Virus record (IMG/VR): IMGVR_UViG_3300025120_000077
Span: 1 to 52,156 of that record
Origin: a virus
Length of the DNA: 52,156 nt
Direction: 5' to 3' (one strand)
Shown here one piece after another: positions 29,074 to 37,171 of this stretch. The position numbers and the translations under genes are program-made. How positions within the stretch are numbered: the stretch's first letter is position 1; each line of letters opens with the position of its first letter. The notes under the pieces are model-generated. The model searched no databases. It was not told the origin of the DNA and saw only the letters and a list, made by a program, of their open reading frames with translations.

Positions 29074-29247
29074 ATGCCATTTAAAAGTCAAGCGCAACGC
29101 GCGTACATGTACAAGAACCTGCCGGAGATAGCAGCGCGGTGGGAGGAGGAGACAGTGTCAGGGTCTCTGCCAAAAAGAATACATCCAAAAAAGAAAAGGC
29201 CATCATTAATTTCACAAAGGAGGCGAAGACGCTTGCCTAAAAGATAA
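29074..29247 (+). CDS. Small conserved phage protein (FKSQAQR type)
   Basis: A 57-residue protein starting 1 base after the giant gene's stop. The N-terminus MPFKSQAQRAYMYKNLPEIA, then ARWEEET, matches a small family found in many phages (pattern FKSxAQRxxMYxxxPEIAxxWxxET) whose function is unknown to me. The C-terminal 25 residues are strongly basic (RPSLISQRRRRRLPKR). It is the last rightward gene before the convergent leftward module, and its last 11 bases overlap a small leftward gene. Confidence 0.7.
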   Translation: MPFKSQAQRAYMYKNLPEIAARWEEETVSGSLPKRIHPKKKRPSLISQRRRRRLPKR

Positions 29248-29323
29248 GCAAGAACAGCAGGTACATCACTATAAGAGTGATGCAGATAGCACCAACAAAA
29301 TCAAAATCAGGTTTATACTTCAT
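29237..29323 (-). CDS. Putative 28-residue membrane protein
   Basis: The leftward ATG at 29323 overlaps the end of the upstream gene (stop at 29313). It opens a 28-codon frame: a short polar start (MKYKPDFDF) and one clear transmembrane helix (VGAICITLIVMYLLFLLIF). Small single-helix proteins at the end of phage operons are common and can be holin-like or host-takeover proteins. The overlapping start and strong hydrophobicity support it, but the frame is short. A hairpin CATCACT/AGTGATG (29262-29280) lies within it. Confidence 0.4.
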   Translation of the reverse strand: MKYKPDFDFVGAICITLIVMYLLFLLIF

Positions 29324-29504
29324 CAGTTACAGACTCCCCAACATTACGAAGTTTTTTAGTTAAATTATTTACCTCACCTCTAAGTGTGGTATAGTCCTTA
29401 TCTATTAAGTGTTCGTATATGTTGTTTAGTGAAGTGTGAAGCTCGCCCATGACAAAATTTATGTTCTGTATTCGTCTATTTTCAATCGGAGTTAAGTCAT
29501 TCAT
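29313..29504 (-). CDS. Small helical protein of unknown function
   Basis: About 63 residues from the internal ATG at 29504 (MNDLTPIENRRIQNINFVMG); an alternative start at 29549 would add 15 residues but overlaps the VRR-NUC gene by 20 bases. The protein is helical and amphipathic (ELHTSLNNIYEHLIDKDYTT, then an LTKKLRNV helix), with no membrane segment. I do not recognise a function. It lies late in the replication unit. Confidence 0.55.
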   Translation of the reverse strand: MNDLTPIENRRIQNINFVMGELHTSLNNIYEHLIDKDYTTLRGEVNNLTKKLRNVGESVTDEV

Positions 29505-29529
29505 GCTCACTAAATTATAAAAAATATAT

Positions 29530-29769
29530 TTATCCTCTGTATATTTCACATATAAATCCTAGATCCTCTAGTTCCTTGAGCCTATACTCTTGAAGTTTTG
29601 ATACCCTTCCTTTTTTTGTTTTGCACTCCACAAATAAGGGAGGCCTACCCATATGAAGTGCTACTAGATCAGGTATTCCATTTTTATTAGTCTTGATTAG
29701 CTTTAGGACGTAGTACCCCTGAGCTTCTAGTTGCTTAATCTTTTTTGACTGTATCTGCTGTTCCGTCAT
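29530..29769 (-). CDS. VRR-NUC domain nuclease
   Basis: A 79-residue stand-alone VRR-NUC domain. The key PD-(D/E)XK-type residues are visible: GIPDLVAL (D34), FVECKTKKGRVSKLQ (E48, K50, Q60), and the start helix TEQQIQSKKIKQLEAQGYY. In phages, such proteins are often encoded next to an SNF2-like helicase and probably act on branched or recombining DNA. Here the SNF2-like gene is one small gene upstream. All active-site positions look intact. Confidence 0.85.
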   Translation of the reverse strand: MTEQQIQSKKIKQLEAQGYYVLKLIKTNKNGIPDLVALHMGRPPLFVECKTKKGRVSKLQEYRLKELEDLGFICEIYRG

Positions 29770-29884
29770 CCCATAATTGATTATCAGTTAAATATTTTGG
29801 ACACATTAATGGATAAATAAATTTATATACTCCAGAATATTTGCCCACAAACTCGTATTTTTCTATGTATCCGTAGTCTTTCAT
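29735..29884 (-). CDS. Small protein coupling helicase and VRR-NUC genes
   Basis: A 49-residue frame whose ATG (29884) overlaps the helicase stop as ATGA and whose 3' end overlaps the nuclease start by 35 bases. It begins MKDYGYIEKYEFVGKYSGVY and contains LMCPKYLTDNQLWDDG, a possible single CxxxY treble-clef remnant but no full zinc motif. Tight coupling supports real translation. Function unknown. Confidence 0.55.
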   Translation of the reverse strand: MKDYGYIEKYEFVGKYSGVYKFIYPLMCPKYLTDNQLWDDGTADTVKKD

Positions 29885-31119
29885 AAGCTAAGTAAATCTT
29901 TTTTGAAATGATTAAGTGTGTAATCTTTCTTGCCGATTACAGCTTTATATATCTGATCTTCAATCCCGCCTTTGGCGAATATCCAGTAGACATTGTTGTT
30001 AAGCCTATCTTTGGTGGTCATGCGATCACGTGACTGCCAATAGCTTGTTGCACTAAAATCAATATTGTAGTATACCAAACAGTCAGCTTGTCTCAGACTT
30101 ATCCCTTCCCTGCCGCTTACAATCTGCAGGGCTATACTTTTATTTCCATTTACAAAGTCATCTAACTCGGTAGTAATGCTATCTTGGAATACCTTCTTCA
30201 ACGCTAGGAGCTCCTGTTTAAACTTATAAAATATTCCGATCTTTTTATTCTTAAAACTTTTATGGATAAACTTAGCCTTACTTAGGTCTAGTATCTGTGA
30301 TGATCCACTCTCAAACTTTACAGTGCCTGAGTATATTTGGTGTAGTTTCATCATTAGTTTTACTGGAGTATCTGCCAAGATCACCTCATCTTTACCCTGA
30401 ACGACAAGGTCACTCTTGAGTTTATTAGCTAGGTTATATGTAAATGGATTCATCTTAACGTGCATTACCTTCTCAGTAGTCTGCACTTTGAACCCAGCCT
30501 CTTTCTGACTATAAGACAAAAAGAAAGGTTGCATGGCATCCATAATACTTTTCTGACCCTTGGAGTAGTCACGGATACTAAGGCCGTTAATCATCCTCTG
30601 AGTTACATTAACGTGGTCATCACAAAAACGATAGAAGCTTTTATACCTTCTAAAGGGATTGCTAGGTATACCATAGACCTGGTGATACATCTGACTGTAT
30701 GATTCAGGGGTAGGTGTGCCAGATAAAAGAATAACCTTGGCATCGCTGTTCCATATGTGGTATTTAACATCCTTCGCGCGTTTGCTAGGCTTAGGAAATG
30801 CACCAATGCAATGAGCCTCATCTACAATTACTATATCGTATGTTCCTACGCCAGTCGTTTGCAGTTTATGTAGGCTTTCATAATTAATTATTGTTATATC
30901 AAAGTCAGGCACCAAGGTGTCGTAATCTTGTTGGATGGAGGAGATGGCTTTCTTTTTGGTAATAAACAACACGTTTTTCGCAGCTGTATTTGCACATATA
31001 CCTAGACTAGTAAAGGTTTTCCCTGTTCTCACTTCCATTGCTAAGTATACAAACCCATATTTTTTAAGTATATATGTGCCTTTTTGTATTATTTTAATTT
31101 GATAATCTCTAAACTTCAT
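29881..31119 (-). CDS. SNF2-like superfamily 2 helicase/ATPase
   Basis: A 412-residue protein with SF2 motifs in order: Q-type start FRDYQIKIIQKG, Walker A MEVRTGKTF (K34), motif II VDEAH (100-103), motif III LLSGTP (131-136), and C-terminal motif V/VI pieces (IVSGREGISLRQADCLVYYN, QSRDRM, NVYWIF, EDQIYKAV). It is shorter than cellular SNF2 proteins but typical of phages. It probably remodels DNA forks or displaces proteins together with the VRR-NUC nuclease downstream. It overlaps the upstream primase-helicase gene by 4 bases. Confidence 0.85.
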   Translation of the reverse strand: MKFRDYQIKIIQKGTYILKKYGFVYLAMEVRTGKTFTSLGICANTAAKNVLFITKKKAISSIQQDYDTLVPDFDITIINYESLHKLQTTGVGTYDIVIVDEAHCIGAFPKPSKRAKDVKYHIWNSDAKVILLSGTPTPESYSQMYHQVYGIPSNPFRRYKSFYRFCDDHVNVTQRMINGLSIRDYSKGQKSIMDAMQPFFLSYSQKEAGFKVQTTEKVMHVKMNPFTYNLANKLKSDLVVQGKDEVILADTPVKLMMKLHQIYSGTVKFESGSSQILDLSKAKFIHKSFKNKKIGIFYKFKQELLALKKVFQDSITTELDDFVNGNKSIALQIVSGREGISLRQADCLVYYNIDFSATSYWQSRDRMTTKDRLNNNVYWIFAKGGIEDQIYKAVIGKKDYTLNHFKKDLLSL

Positions 31120-33530
31120 ATCAGCTTTGTTTGAATTTGCGCTTCGCTCCTTGGTTTCAGTCTAATCCATTTACCAGTCATATCTCTACCTACCTCAGCT
31201 TCTATTCCTTGTGTATATTTTGAATAAGATAACATCCAATTTTTAAATTTAAAATGAGATACAGAAAACTTGGATCCGCGAGCATAGTCAGGATATGAAT
31301 TAGTAAAATCATAATAGATTTCATTTAAATGTATTTTTTTGTTTACCACTAACAACGGATTTGGTTGACTAGTATCGGTTAATCCACACCACTCGCAGAA
31401 ATCCCCGTTGGTTTGCATTATCAATCTCTTCATTTCACCGTTTACAGACTCACTTAATATCAATCCTTCTTTTAAATAGAGCTGTAGATTTTTAATCATA
31501 TAGTTATCAAACTTGCACCAGTCCTTATCGTCCCACTCTTCACCAAATATAAACCTACCAAAGTCATCCATTGGAGTGTGCTTATCATTGTAATGAGATG
31601 CTAGTTCAAGCTCCCACCTTCGTCTTGCAAATGATGTGCCTGCACCCTTAATTGTATAATTAGTAGTGATCACCACTTTAGGAGATTTTGAGAATGGTAT
31701 TTTAATTGCGTCCTTGTTTTTCTTTTCTAGGGTCAACCCTTCGGTAACTACACTAAACAACCTCTCGAAATCAAAATATTTTTTTACATCGTCAAAGACA
31801 AGCACTTGGGTGTCAGCTGATACTAACTGATAAGGAAAAGACTTTTCAAATGTAAAAGATTTACCATCAATCATTACTACCTTCTTCATATGACCCACAG
31901 CTTGAAGCCATATACCTTTACCAGTCCCTCCGTTGGCCGTATCAGAAATATTCTCATCGTTTAGAATAACCGCGGGGCAATAGGACATATTTTTATGAGC
32001 GTGCATTAAATATCCAAGAGTTGACTCAAGCGTTACAATGCGATTATCATCTTTGTTTGCTATTTGTTTTACAAATAGTTTAAAATCATTATCAGATTGG
32101 TCACATGATTCATAAACCCTATTTATCACATGGTCTTTCCAGACATAACCATCTAACTCTAAATAGTCAATGGCCTCAATAGAATCCTTGGTGATTTTAA
32201 CTGCACAATTTTCATAGTATAGATAAGAAGTGTCTAAGGTGTCTTCAATAAAGTATATGTCAATAGTACTAAGTAAGGTCAAAAAATCTTCTTTAAATAG
32301 CCTAGTCTGTTCGGCAAAGTAATTATATATAGCCATATCTTCAAGGTCATGCAGATGATTGAGAATAAAATCTTTAATATCTTTTTCAGTGGTATGGTCA
32401 ATCAGGTTGTTTGTTACCTTGACAAAAACATAACTCTTTTGTCCTTCTGGGCAGAATTTAAAATATCCATTTGATTCTAAAAATCTTTTAAATATTAGCG
32501 GTATAGCTTTAACAATTCCTTTTTTACTGAGAGTCCAAAACTTCACAGAATTATTTTCTTCTGCTACTTGGATAACGGAGTCTATGACATCTGACGCCAA
32601 ACTTGACTCCTCTAAGTGTTGGCGAATTACTTTTTTTGATTCTCCTCTTCTTAATCTCTGTTGTATATCATCCAACTTATCTTCATCCTCATAGTATTTA
32701 GTGTTGAAGTTTTTGGTGTTTGCATAGGCTGATGTTATTGTCTTAGATATTTCAGTAGCATTAAAGTCACGGCTTTGATACTGAGTAATAACTAGCGTTG
32801 CCGTTGTAGATGAGATACCAAAGTCATTAAATGCCATCGCAAGTATAAATGCATTCTGATTGCGCTGACCCTCAGACATGGGATATTTTTTCTGCCACCA
32901 CTTTACTAGGATATCAACTATCTTATTTTCATCGGTAATAGGGATTGTGTTGATGCCACTCGTTGAGTTAACTTCTTTATATTGTTTGTCCTCAAACACC
33001 TCCCAGAGTAATGAGTTAACATTAATTTCAATCAATGGATCGTAAGACTCATAACAAACCCTGCTTAAGTTTTTTGATGTCTTATCAAAATAATTAGATT
33101 TAAAATGTTTTTCTAATGCAATAAAGTATCCTGTATGGTTCTCAGGAATAGCAGGTATCTTTACTAAAACCTTCAGCCCTTTACCTGATGGTGAAATAAA
33201 TACTGAGTATACATATTTGTTCTTTGCAAATTTAGTTTTGTCTGATAGTAACTCTTGCTTTTTTAAGTAGCCATCAAAGTCCAAACAGATCAGGCCACTA
33301 TGTTCAAGTAGCGACACGTCCGACCTCTTGTTAAACTTTCCACTAAAACATATTGATGGGAGTTGTTTTTTTAGCTCATTGCGTTTTGCCTTATTATTCT
33401 CAGAACGAATAGATTTTATTAAATCTTTTGACGCTCCTTCTTTGATTCTTTTTAATATAACGTCAACATCTCGGAAGAATGGAGAGGTCGTTGAGTTAAT
33501 ATCTTTAAAAATAGTGACGATTTTTGACAT
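31116..33530 (-). CDS. VirE-N/BT4734-like primase fused to SF3 helicase
   Basis: An 804-residue protein. Residues 1-185 match the BT4734/VirE N-terminal domain common in Bacteroidota mobile elements (LEHSGLICLDFDG, FISPSGKGLKVLVK, SNYFDKTSKNLSRVCYESYD). Next comes a PriCT-like linker, then a helicase from about residue 500 with Walker A NGGTGKGIW near 533-540 and Walker B VLVFDDVKK near 572-580. The sensor region is KVVITTNYTIKGAGTSFARR. This is the likely replicative primase-helicase of the phage. It is first in its operon, behind tandem AACCAACA motifs. Confidence 0.85.
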   Translation of the reverse strand: MSKIVTIFKDINSTTSPFFRDVDVILKRIKEGASKDLIKSIRSENNKAKRNELKKQLPSICFSGKFNKRSDVSLLEHSGLICLDFDGYLKKQELLSDKTKFAKNKYVYSVFISPSGKGLKVLVKIPAIPENHTGYFIALEKHFKSNYFDKTSKNLSRVCYESYDPLIEINVNSLLWEVFEDKQYKEVNSTSGINTIPITDENKIVDILVKWWQKKYPMSEGQRNQNAFILAMAFNDFGISSTTATLVITQYQSRDFNATEISKTITSAYANTKNFNTKYYEDEDKLDDIQQRLRRGESKKVIRQHLEESSLASDVIDSVIQVAEENNSVKFWTLSKKGIVKAIPLIFKRFLESNGYFKFCPEGQKSYVFVKVTNNLIDHTTEKDIKDFILNHLHDLEDMAIYNYFAEQTRLFKEDFLTLLSTIDIYFIEDTLDTSYLYYENCAVKITKDSIEAIDYLELDGYVWKDHVINRVYESCDQSDNDFKLFVKQIANKDDNRIVTLESTLGYLMHAHKNMSYCPAVILNDENISDTANGGTGKGIWLQAVGHMKKVVMIDGKSFTFEKSFPYQLVSADTQVLVFDDVKKYFDFERLFSVVTEGLTLEKKNKDAIKIPFSKSPKVVITTNYTIKGAGTSFARRRWELELASHYNDKHTPMDDFGRFIFGEEWDDKDWCKFDNYMIKNLQLYLKEGLILSESVNGEMKRLIMQTNGDFCEWCGLTDTSQPNPLLVVNKKIHLNEIYYDFTNSYPDYARGSKFSVSHFKFKNWMLSYSKYTQGIEAEVGRDMTGKWIRLKPRSEAQIQTKLI

Positions 33531-33691
33531 TGTGATGTTGGTTTTATGTTGGTTTTAGATTGCTTACCCTTTGACTACATTGCAAAGTGTTGAAAATGTT
33601 GGTTTTAAATATGATTCTGTATTTGAAAAAAGTAAATATAAATAAATATATATATATATAAGTATAGAAAAATAAAATTAACATTTGACAC
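33531..33691 (-). promoter_or_regulatory. Leader/promoter region of the primase-helicase unit
   Basis: This 160-bp gap is extremely AT-rich on the upstream side (alternating TA at 33640-33660). On the minus strand it carries three AAACCAACAT copies, two of them in tandem just before the ATG at 33530. A loose -7 candidate TATATTTA lies in the AT tract. No protein is encoded. Confidence 0.4.
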
Positions 33692-33719
33692 AAAAAAAAG
33701 GGGGAGCATAACTCCCCCT
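33692..33719 (-). terminator. Rho-independent terminator after the SSB-like gene
   Basis: On the minus strand AGGGGGAG pairs with CTCCCCCT around the loop TTATG, followed by a run of T. It lies 18 bases after the SSB-like stop and separates two leftward transcription units. Confidence 0.9.
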
Positions 33720-33736
33720 AGTTTAGTTGGGGTTAC

Positions 33737-34012
33737 CTAAAATGGTAAATCAGGGTCAGCCTTCTCCACTTTGGGAGCTGGTGCAGGGGCAGGTGCATTG
33801 TCCTCTAGTGGCTTTACATAGGGTTCTTTTATGTTAAGAGATAACTTCTCGGCACCTGCTTGAGTTTTACCTTTCCAAGCCGAGATTTCCACTTCCTTAC
33901 CATCCATTGTGGTTCCAGTTCCTCTGTAGTCAGGTTGGTTGCTTCCATTCTTTTTGTTGGTATTAACAAATAAACTTCCTTTCCCGTTAGGGTGTACATA
34001 CTTTTCACTCAT
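33737..34012 (-). CDS. SSB-like (DUF736-type) DNA-binding protein
   Basis: A 91-residue protein. The body (GSLFVNTNKKNGSNQPDYRG, then EVEISAWKGKTQAGAEKLSL) has the beta pattern of small OB/DUF736-like proteins. It ends with a Pro/Ala linker and the acidic tip ADPDLPF, very like the D-D-D-I-P-F tail by which bacterial SSB recruits partners. It is the last gene of the recombination unit (ParB-like, Erf, exonuclease) and has its own terminator. Single-strand binding is inferred from the tail and context. Confidence 0.65.
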   Translation of the reverse strand: MSEKYVHPNGKGSLFVNTNKKNGSNQPDYRGTGTTMDGKEVEISAWKGKTQAGAEKLSLNIKEPYVKPLEDNAPAPAPAPKVEKADPDLPF

Positions 34013-34015
34013 AGT

Positions 34016-34855
34016 TTAAAATTTAAGATTATATATTACGTTTCTTATGTCTTCTTTCTTGTCTTTGCCATGATAGTGTTCATAGATTTGAACTGCAGAT
34101 TCTACCTTCTTTTTCCCCTCTAGCGCACTTTCCTCACTAACTGGGCAGACATAAATCTCATGGTAGATTTCTCCATTGTCACCATACTCTCTTGGGTTTT
34201 TGTCTATAGCTATAAACCACATCGGCTTATCAAATAACGTTTGATAGATATAGGCTTGGGTGTCATAGAAATACTTGTTCTTTCCTAGCCACACAAATTC
34301 CTGGTCGTTCTTTGCCGTTGTAGTTTTTAGGTCTATAATAATTCCTTGAGAGATGATGTCAGCCTTGGCTTTGAACGGATGACCAAATATCTCACCCACT
34401 ATTGGAACCTCATACTCAGCATCCTTGTCTGTTATAAGATCAGCCACTTGTTGCTTGGCTCCCTTATAGCCCTTAACGTTTAAGAGTTCGTCTCGGAGTT
34501 GCTCCATCAACACTGCCTCATGCTCTAACAACGCGCCAGATATGTTGCTCTCTTCAATAAATCTATTGTACTTTACCCCCCTTGTCTTGGTGTCACTAAA
34601 GATTGGAAAATCTTTTGCCTTGTTTGGCTCAAGAATCAACTGGTGGAAGTACCTGCCCTTTATAAAGTTCTCGTTGTCATCCTCAACCTTGCCAAACTGC
34701 TTGAATGTTTTTGGCTGGAGGTCTTGGATGTTTGAGTTGGAAAGCCATTGCCTTCCAAACTCTCCGTAATAATCCTCGTCATTACGGAGTCTGTCTATTA
34801 TTTGCTTATCACTAAGCTTCTTTTTGCTCATTCGTTTTTTGTTTATATTCTTCAA
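34016..34855 (-). CDS. RecE/exonuclease VIII-like PD-(D/E)XK nuclease
   Basis: A 279-residue protein with KGRYFHQLILEPNKA near residues 66-80 (the G-x-x-x-H-x-x-x-LEP motif), then GHPFKAKADII (D166) and IIIDLKTT (D175, K177), followed by FYDTQAYIYQTLF. This is the PDDEXK pattern of phage exonucleases that pair with annealing proteins. The start at 34855 overlaps the Erf gene by 44 bases; the internal ATG at 34831 (MSKKKLSDKQ) is equally possible. With Erf upstream and SSB downstream it forms a complete recombination set. Confidence 0.8.
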   Translation of the reverse strand: MKNINKKRMSKKKLSDKQIIDRLRNDEDYYGEFGRQWLSNSNIQDLQPKTFKQFGKVEDDNENFIKGRYFHQLILEPNKAKDFPIFSDTKTRGVKYNRFIEESNISGALLEHEAVLMEQLRDELLNVKGYKGAKQQVADLITDKDAEYEVPIVGEIFGHPFKAKADIISQGIIIDLKTTTAKNDQEFVWLGKNKYFYDTQAYIYQTLFDKPMWFIAIDKNPREYGDNGEIYHEIYVCPVSEESALEGKKKVESAVQIYEHYHGKDKKEDIRNVIYNLKF

Positions 34856-35408
34856 TTGTTAAATCATCATACGTTAATCTCAGCCAAGCTTCGATATCTT
34901 TCCACTCTTTATTAGCTTTTAGTAATCTTTGGATGGTAGGAATGTCATCTATGGGATCGCCAGTTGGAGGAGACCCTTTCTTCTTTTTAGGTATATCCAA
35001 TTTATTTACTGCCACAGGTTTTACTTCTTCACCATATGCATCAAGGTCTTTATCACTTACAATACCCAGTTGTGATGCCAATGAATATCTTTTTAAATAA
35101 CTAATCCCCGATCCAAAAGATTGGTAAAGATTTTGACCCTTCATCTCCACTAAAGGAATATCTACCGAACCTGAGTCACTCTCCCCAGATTCAGCATGGA
35201 ATATTGTAGTAGTCAAACACGCTTGTCCAGTATCCTTATTGGATCCTAACTTTTGCGTGAACCCCAGTCCATGCTTTTTCATCAATGGATTAATTGTGTG
35301 AATAATTTTTGGTAGGTCAATGTATTTATAATTGAACCCATCGCTTTCTTTTAATAAGACAGGACATTCCTGTTGGAATCCTGCCAAGGCTTTGTAATAG
35401 TTTTTCAT
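34812..35408 (-). CDS. erf: Erf-family single-strand annealing protein
   Basis: A 198-residue protein with the Erf superfamily core: FNYKYIDLPKIIHTINPLMK, GLGFTQKL, an SGSVDIPL strand, then QSFGSGISYLKRYSLASQLG, IVSDKDLDAYG. The C-terminus has a basic Pro/Gly linker (PKKKKGSPPTGDP) and a small helical tail. Erf proteins anneal complementary single strands during phage recombination and genome circularisation or repair. The gene starts 2 bases after the ParB-like gene and overlaps the exonuclease gene. Confidence 0.85.
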   Translation of the reverse strand: MKNYYKALAGFQQECPVLLKESDGFNYKYIDLPKIIHTINPLMKKHGLGFTQKLGSNKDTGQACLTTTIFHAESGESDSGSVDIPLVEMKGQNLYQSFGSGISYLKRYSLASQLGIVSDKDLDAYGEEVKPVAVNKLDIPKKKKGSPPTGDPIDDIPTIQRLLKANKEWKDIEAWLRLTYDDLTIEEYKQKTNEQKEA

Positions 35409-35410
35409 AG

Positions 35411-36115
35411 TTAGGATATTCTATTTTTACCAGTTAATCTTCTATTGTAAGTGTCGACAAGTCCGTTGCGAGTATCTGTTACATTTGGATATACGCTAAC
35501 CTTATACCTTTGCAATGAACCGATCATTCTATTTAATTGAAAGTTGTCATTGTTCATAACGATTCCAATTAGAGGTAAAATAAACCTCCTTGTAAAGCCA
35601 TACATCGGAACATAAGGTTCTATCGCCACTACAATCTCCGTTAATCTTTTACCTTTTTCTATGTCTATTTTATACTCCCCATTTCTCATTCGAGTTGGCT
35701 TATACGCACCTTTACCATACATCTCTACTAAAGTGTTAGTGCCAATTCTTGTGTCGTTCTCTTCAAGTAATTGAACAAGCCTTATATAGTCAGCATTACC
35801 CTTGGAGGCGTAGTGATATATATAGTCTGTCAGCGACCATCCCTTTCTCACAACATTGGTAGTAATAACAGAATCCTCGTCTGTTCCTGGTTTAACTATA
35901 GCCTCGATGTCTAAGCCTAACTCTTGCAGTGCGACAAACCTATTCTGTCCATCAACAATTTGATAATTCTCGTTGACAATTATCTCTTGCAGTAAACCAT
36001 GCTCTTGAATGGACTCTTTAAGGTTGTTGACATGGGACTTGTTAACTTCACGATTGCTATGAAAAAATGAAAATAGATCATAGTTCTTGGTTCTAATAAA
36101 TTTTGGATTACTCAT
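35411..36115 (-). CDS. ParB-like domain protein
   Basis: A 234-residue protein with a ParB/sulfiredoxin-like N-terminal domain: REVNKSHVNNLKESIQEHGL and the key motif YQIVDGQNRFVALQELGL (residues 51-68). A helical second half lacks the usual ParB helix-turn-helix pattern. In phages such proteins may bind or cleave DNA or act as CTP-dependent switches. The ATG follows an AACCAACTATT leader, and its first bases overlap the upstream gene (ATGA). The specific role is not visible. Confidence 0.75.
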   Translation of the reverse strand: MSNPKFIRTKNYDLFSFFHSNREVNKSHVNNLKESIQEHGLLQEIIVNENYQIVDGQNRFVALQELGLDIEAIVKPGTDEDSVITTNVVRKGWSLTDYIYHYASKGNADYIRLVQLLEENDTRIGTNTLVEMYGKGAYKPTRMRNGEYKIDIEKGKRLTEIVVAIEPYVPMYGFTRRFILPLIGIVMNNDNFQLNRMIGSLQRYKVSVYPNVTDTRNGLVDTYNRRLTGKNRIS

Positions 36116-36498
36116 AATAGTTGGTTTAATTTTTGTGTTAATTTAAAATACTTTTTAAGAATCCCTGTGCGTCTTTCTTTTAATGCAGTCAGGGTCTTCT
36201 TGTTGTTTAAAATCTCAGGTATTCTTTTCTCTATTAGATCCAATCGATTCCTATACGACTGGAGTACTAAAGTGTAAACACCTTTTCGCCATCCCCCCTC
36301 AAATAATAAATACTCTTGGGCAGTAAGCTCTTCGTAATATTCCTTGCCTCGTGGGTTGAATATTTTAATCTCGCTTGTCTCATTGTAACACATGATCTGA
36401 ACACCATGCATCATCCGAGACTCATAACCCCTTCCATCTAAGTTGACAGAACTTGGGTCGTTCTTTGCTTGATCAAATATCTCCATAAGATTAGGCAT
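36112..36498 (-). CDS. Hypothetical protein
   Basis: A 128-residue protein without recognised family. The N-terminal half is mixed alpha/beta with GYESRMMHGVQIMCYNETSE; the C-terminal half is a basic helical hairpin (ERIPEILNNKK-type heptads). There is no membrane segment or zinc motif. It overlaps both neighbours by a few bases, between the DnaA-like and ParB-like genes. A replication or recombination accessory role is only inferred. Confidence 0.6.
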   Translation of the reverse strand: MPNLMEIFDQAKNDPSSVNLDGRGYESRMMHGVQIMCYNETSEIKIFNPRGKEYYEELTAQEYLLFEGGWRKGVYTLVLQSYRNRLDLIEKRIPEILNNKKTLTALKERRTGILKKYFKLTQKLNQLL

Positions 36499-36790
36499 CT
36501 ACGATAGATAATTTCTGTAAGATAACTGTGTAGTCAGGATCATTGGCTATCTCTTTTTCAAAGGTAGACAACGCTTGAGGTACAGTATTAGAATAGCATA
36601 CATAACCATTCTCTTCCATGTACGTTTCAATTGCCTTGGTTGATAGGCCTCGATCCTTGCACAATTTGTACAAAAATTTTCTTGCATCAGAACCATCTCT
36701 CTTACGATTATTAGCAAAGAGCTGTTCCTTAGTAAACCCAGTATGCTTGAGAATGTTCTCCACAAACTGGTCAAAAATGTACTGCTTCAT
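36491..36790 (-). CDS. DnaA domain-IV-like DNA-binding protein
   Basis: A 99-residue protein whose residues 12-82 follow the DnaA C-terminal domain pattern: a helix, then FTKEQLFANNRKRDGSDARK (the DnaA 'xSxxRxRxxxxARxxxxYL' basic-loop region), FLYKLCKDRGLSTKAIETYM (the helix-turn-helix core), and the SNTVPQALSTF signature-like helix. It lacks the AAA+ ATPase, so it would bind DNA without ATP-driven melting. It lies 300 bp from three 20-bp iterated repeats, which makes an initiator or operator-binding role plausible. The family call is by eye. Confidence 0.6.
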   Translation of the reverse strand: MKQYIFDQFVENILKHTGFTKEQLFANNRKRDGSDARKFLYKLCKDRGLSTKAIETYMEENGYVCYSNTVPQALSTFEKEIANDPDYTVILQKLSIVDA

Positions 36791-36978
36791 TTGAATAGAT
36801 TTTTAAATAAAGGGTTAATGTTGAGGTCTGTGCTGATTGCACGACCTAAAGAGATCAAGTCATCAGAGGTAGCGATAGGCTTTAGCTTTCGCTCTCGTTC
36901 TGCTTTCTTGATAAACTCTTGGAATTGATACTCGTCATCAGCGAACGCATCAATGCATGGGTTGTTGGTTAAACGCAT
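36787..36978 (-). CDS. Small hypothetical protein, first gene of the recombination unit
   Basis: A 63-residue protein (MRLTNNPCIDAFADDEYQFQ), helical and with mixed charge, no recognised family. It overlaps the DnaA-like gene by 4 bases and is first in the leftward unit that reads away from the iterated repeats. Its leader on the minus strand is AT-rich, with an imperfect TTATCTTTAT -7-like stretch near 37005. Confidence 0.55.
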   Translation of the reverse strand: MRLTNNPCIDAFADDEYQFQEFIKKAERERKLKPIATSDDLISLGRAISTDLNINPLFKNLFK

Positions 36979-37091
36979 TTGATTAAGATTAAATTAAATT
37001 TTCATAAAGATAATATATTTTATTGATATAAGTTTAATAAAAGATGGGAAAATTGGGTGCAGTTGGGAAAAAACCCATGTTTTGTCTACCC

Positions 37092-37147
37092 GTTCCCCTA
37101 ATGGGAACTTTTGTCCCCTAATGGGAACTTTTGTCCCCTAATGGGAA
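37092..37147. repeat. Three 20-bp iterated repeats with inverted-repeat cores
   Basis: CCCCTAATGGGAACTTTTGT occurs at 37095-37114 and 37115-37134, and a third truncated copy starts at 37135. The first copy is embedded in a perfect inverted repeat, GTTCCC-CTAAT-GGGAAC (37092-37108). The 20-bp period places the copies on nearly the same helix face. They lie in the only divergent gap between the leftward recombination unit and the rightward gene at 37172. Iterons or tandem operators are both possible. Confidence 0.85.
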
Positions 37148-37159
37148 AGTAATTTTTTT

Positions 37160-37167
37160 TACCTTTG
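37160..37167 (+). promoter_or_regulatory. Bacteroidota-type -7 element TACCTTTG next to the ATG
   Basis: TACCTTTG ends 4 bases before the ATG at 37172 and lies directly after the third iterated repeat, so a repressor on the repeats could control it. The transcript would be nearly leaderless. Confidence 0.5.
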
Positions 37168-37171
37168 CCAC

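Noticed and set aside
37092-37147. CRISPR-like array
   Set aside because: Repeats are directly contiguous with no unique spacers and only three copies.
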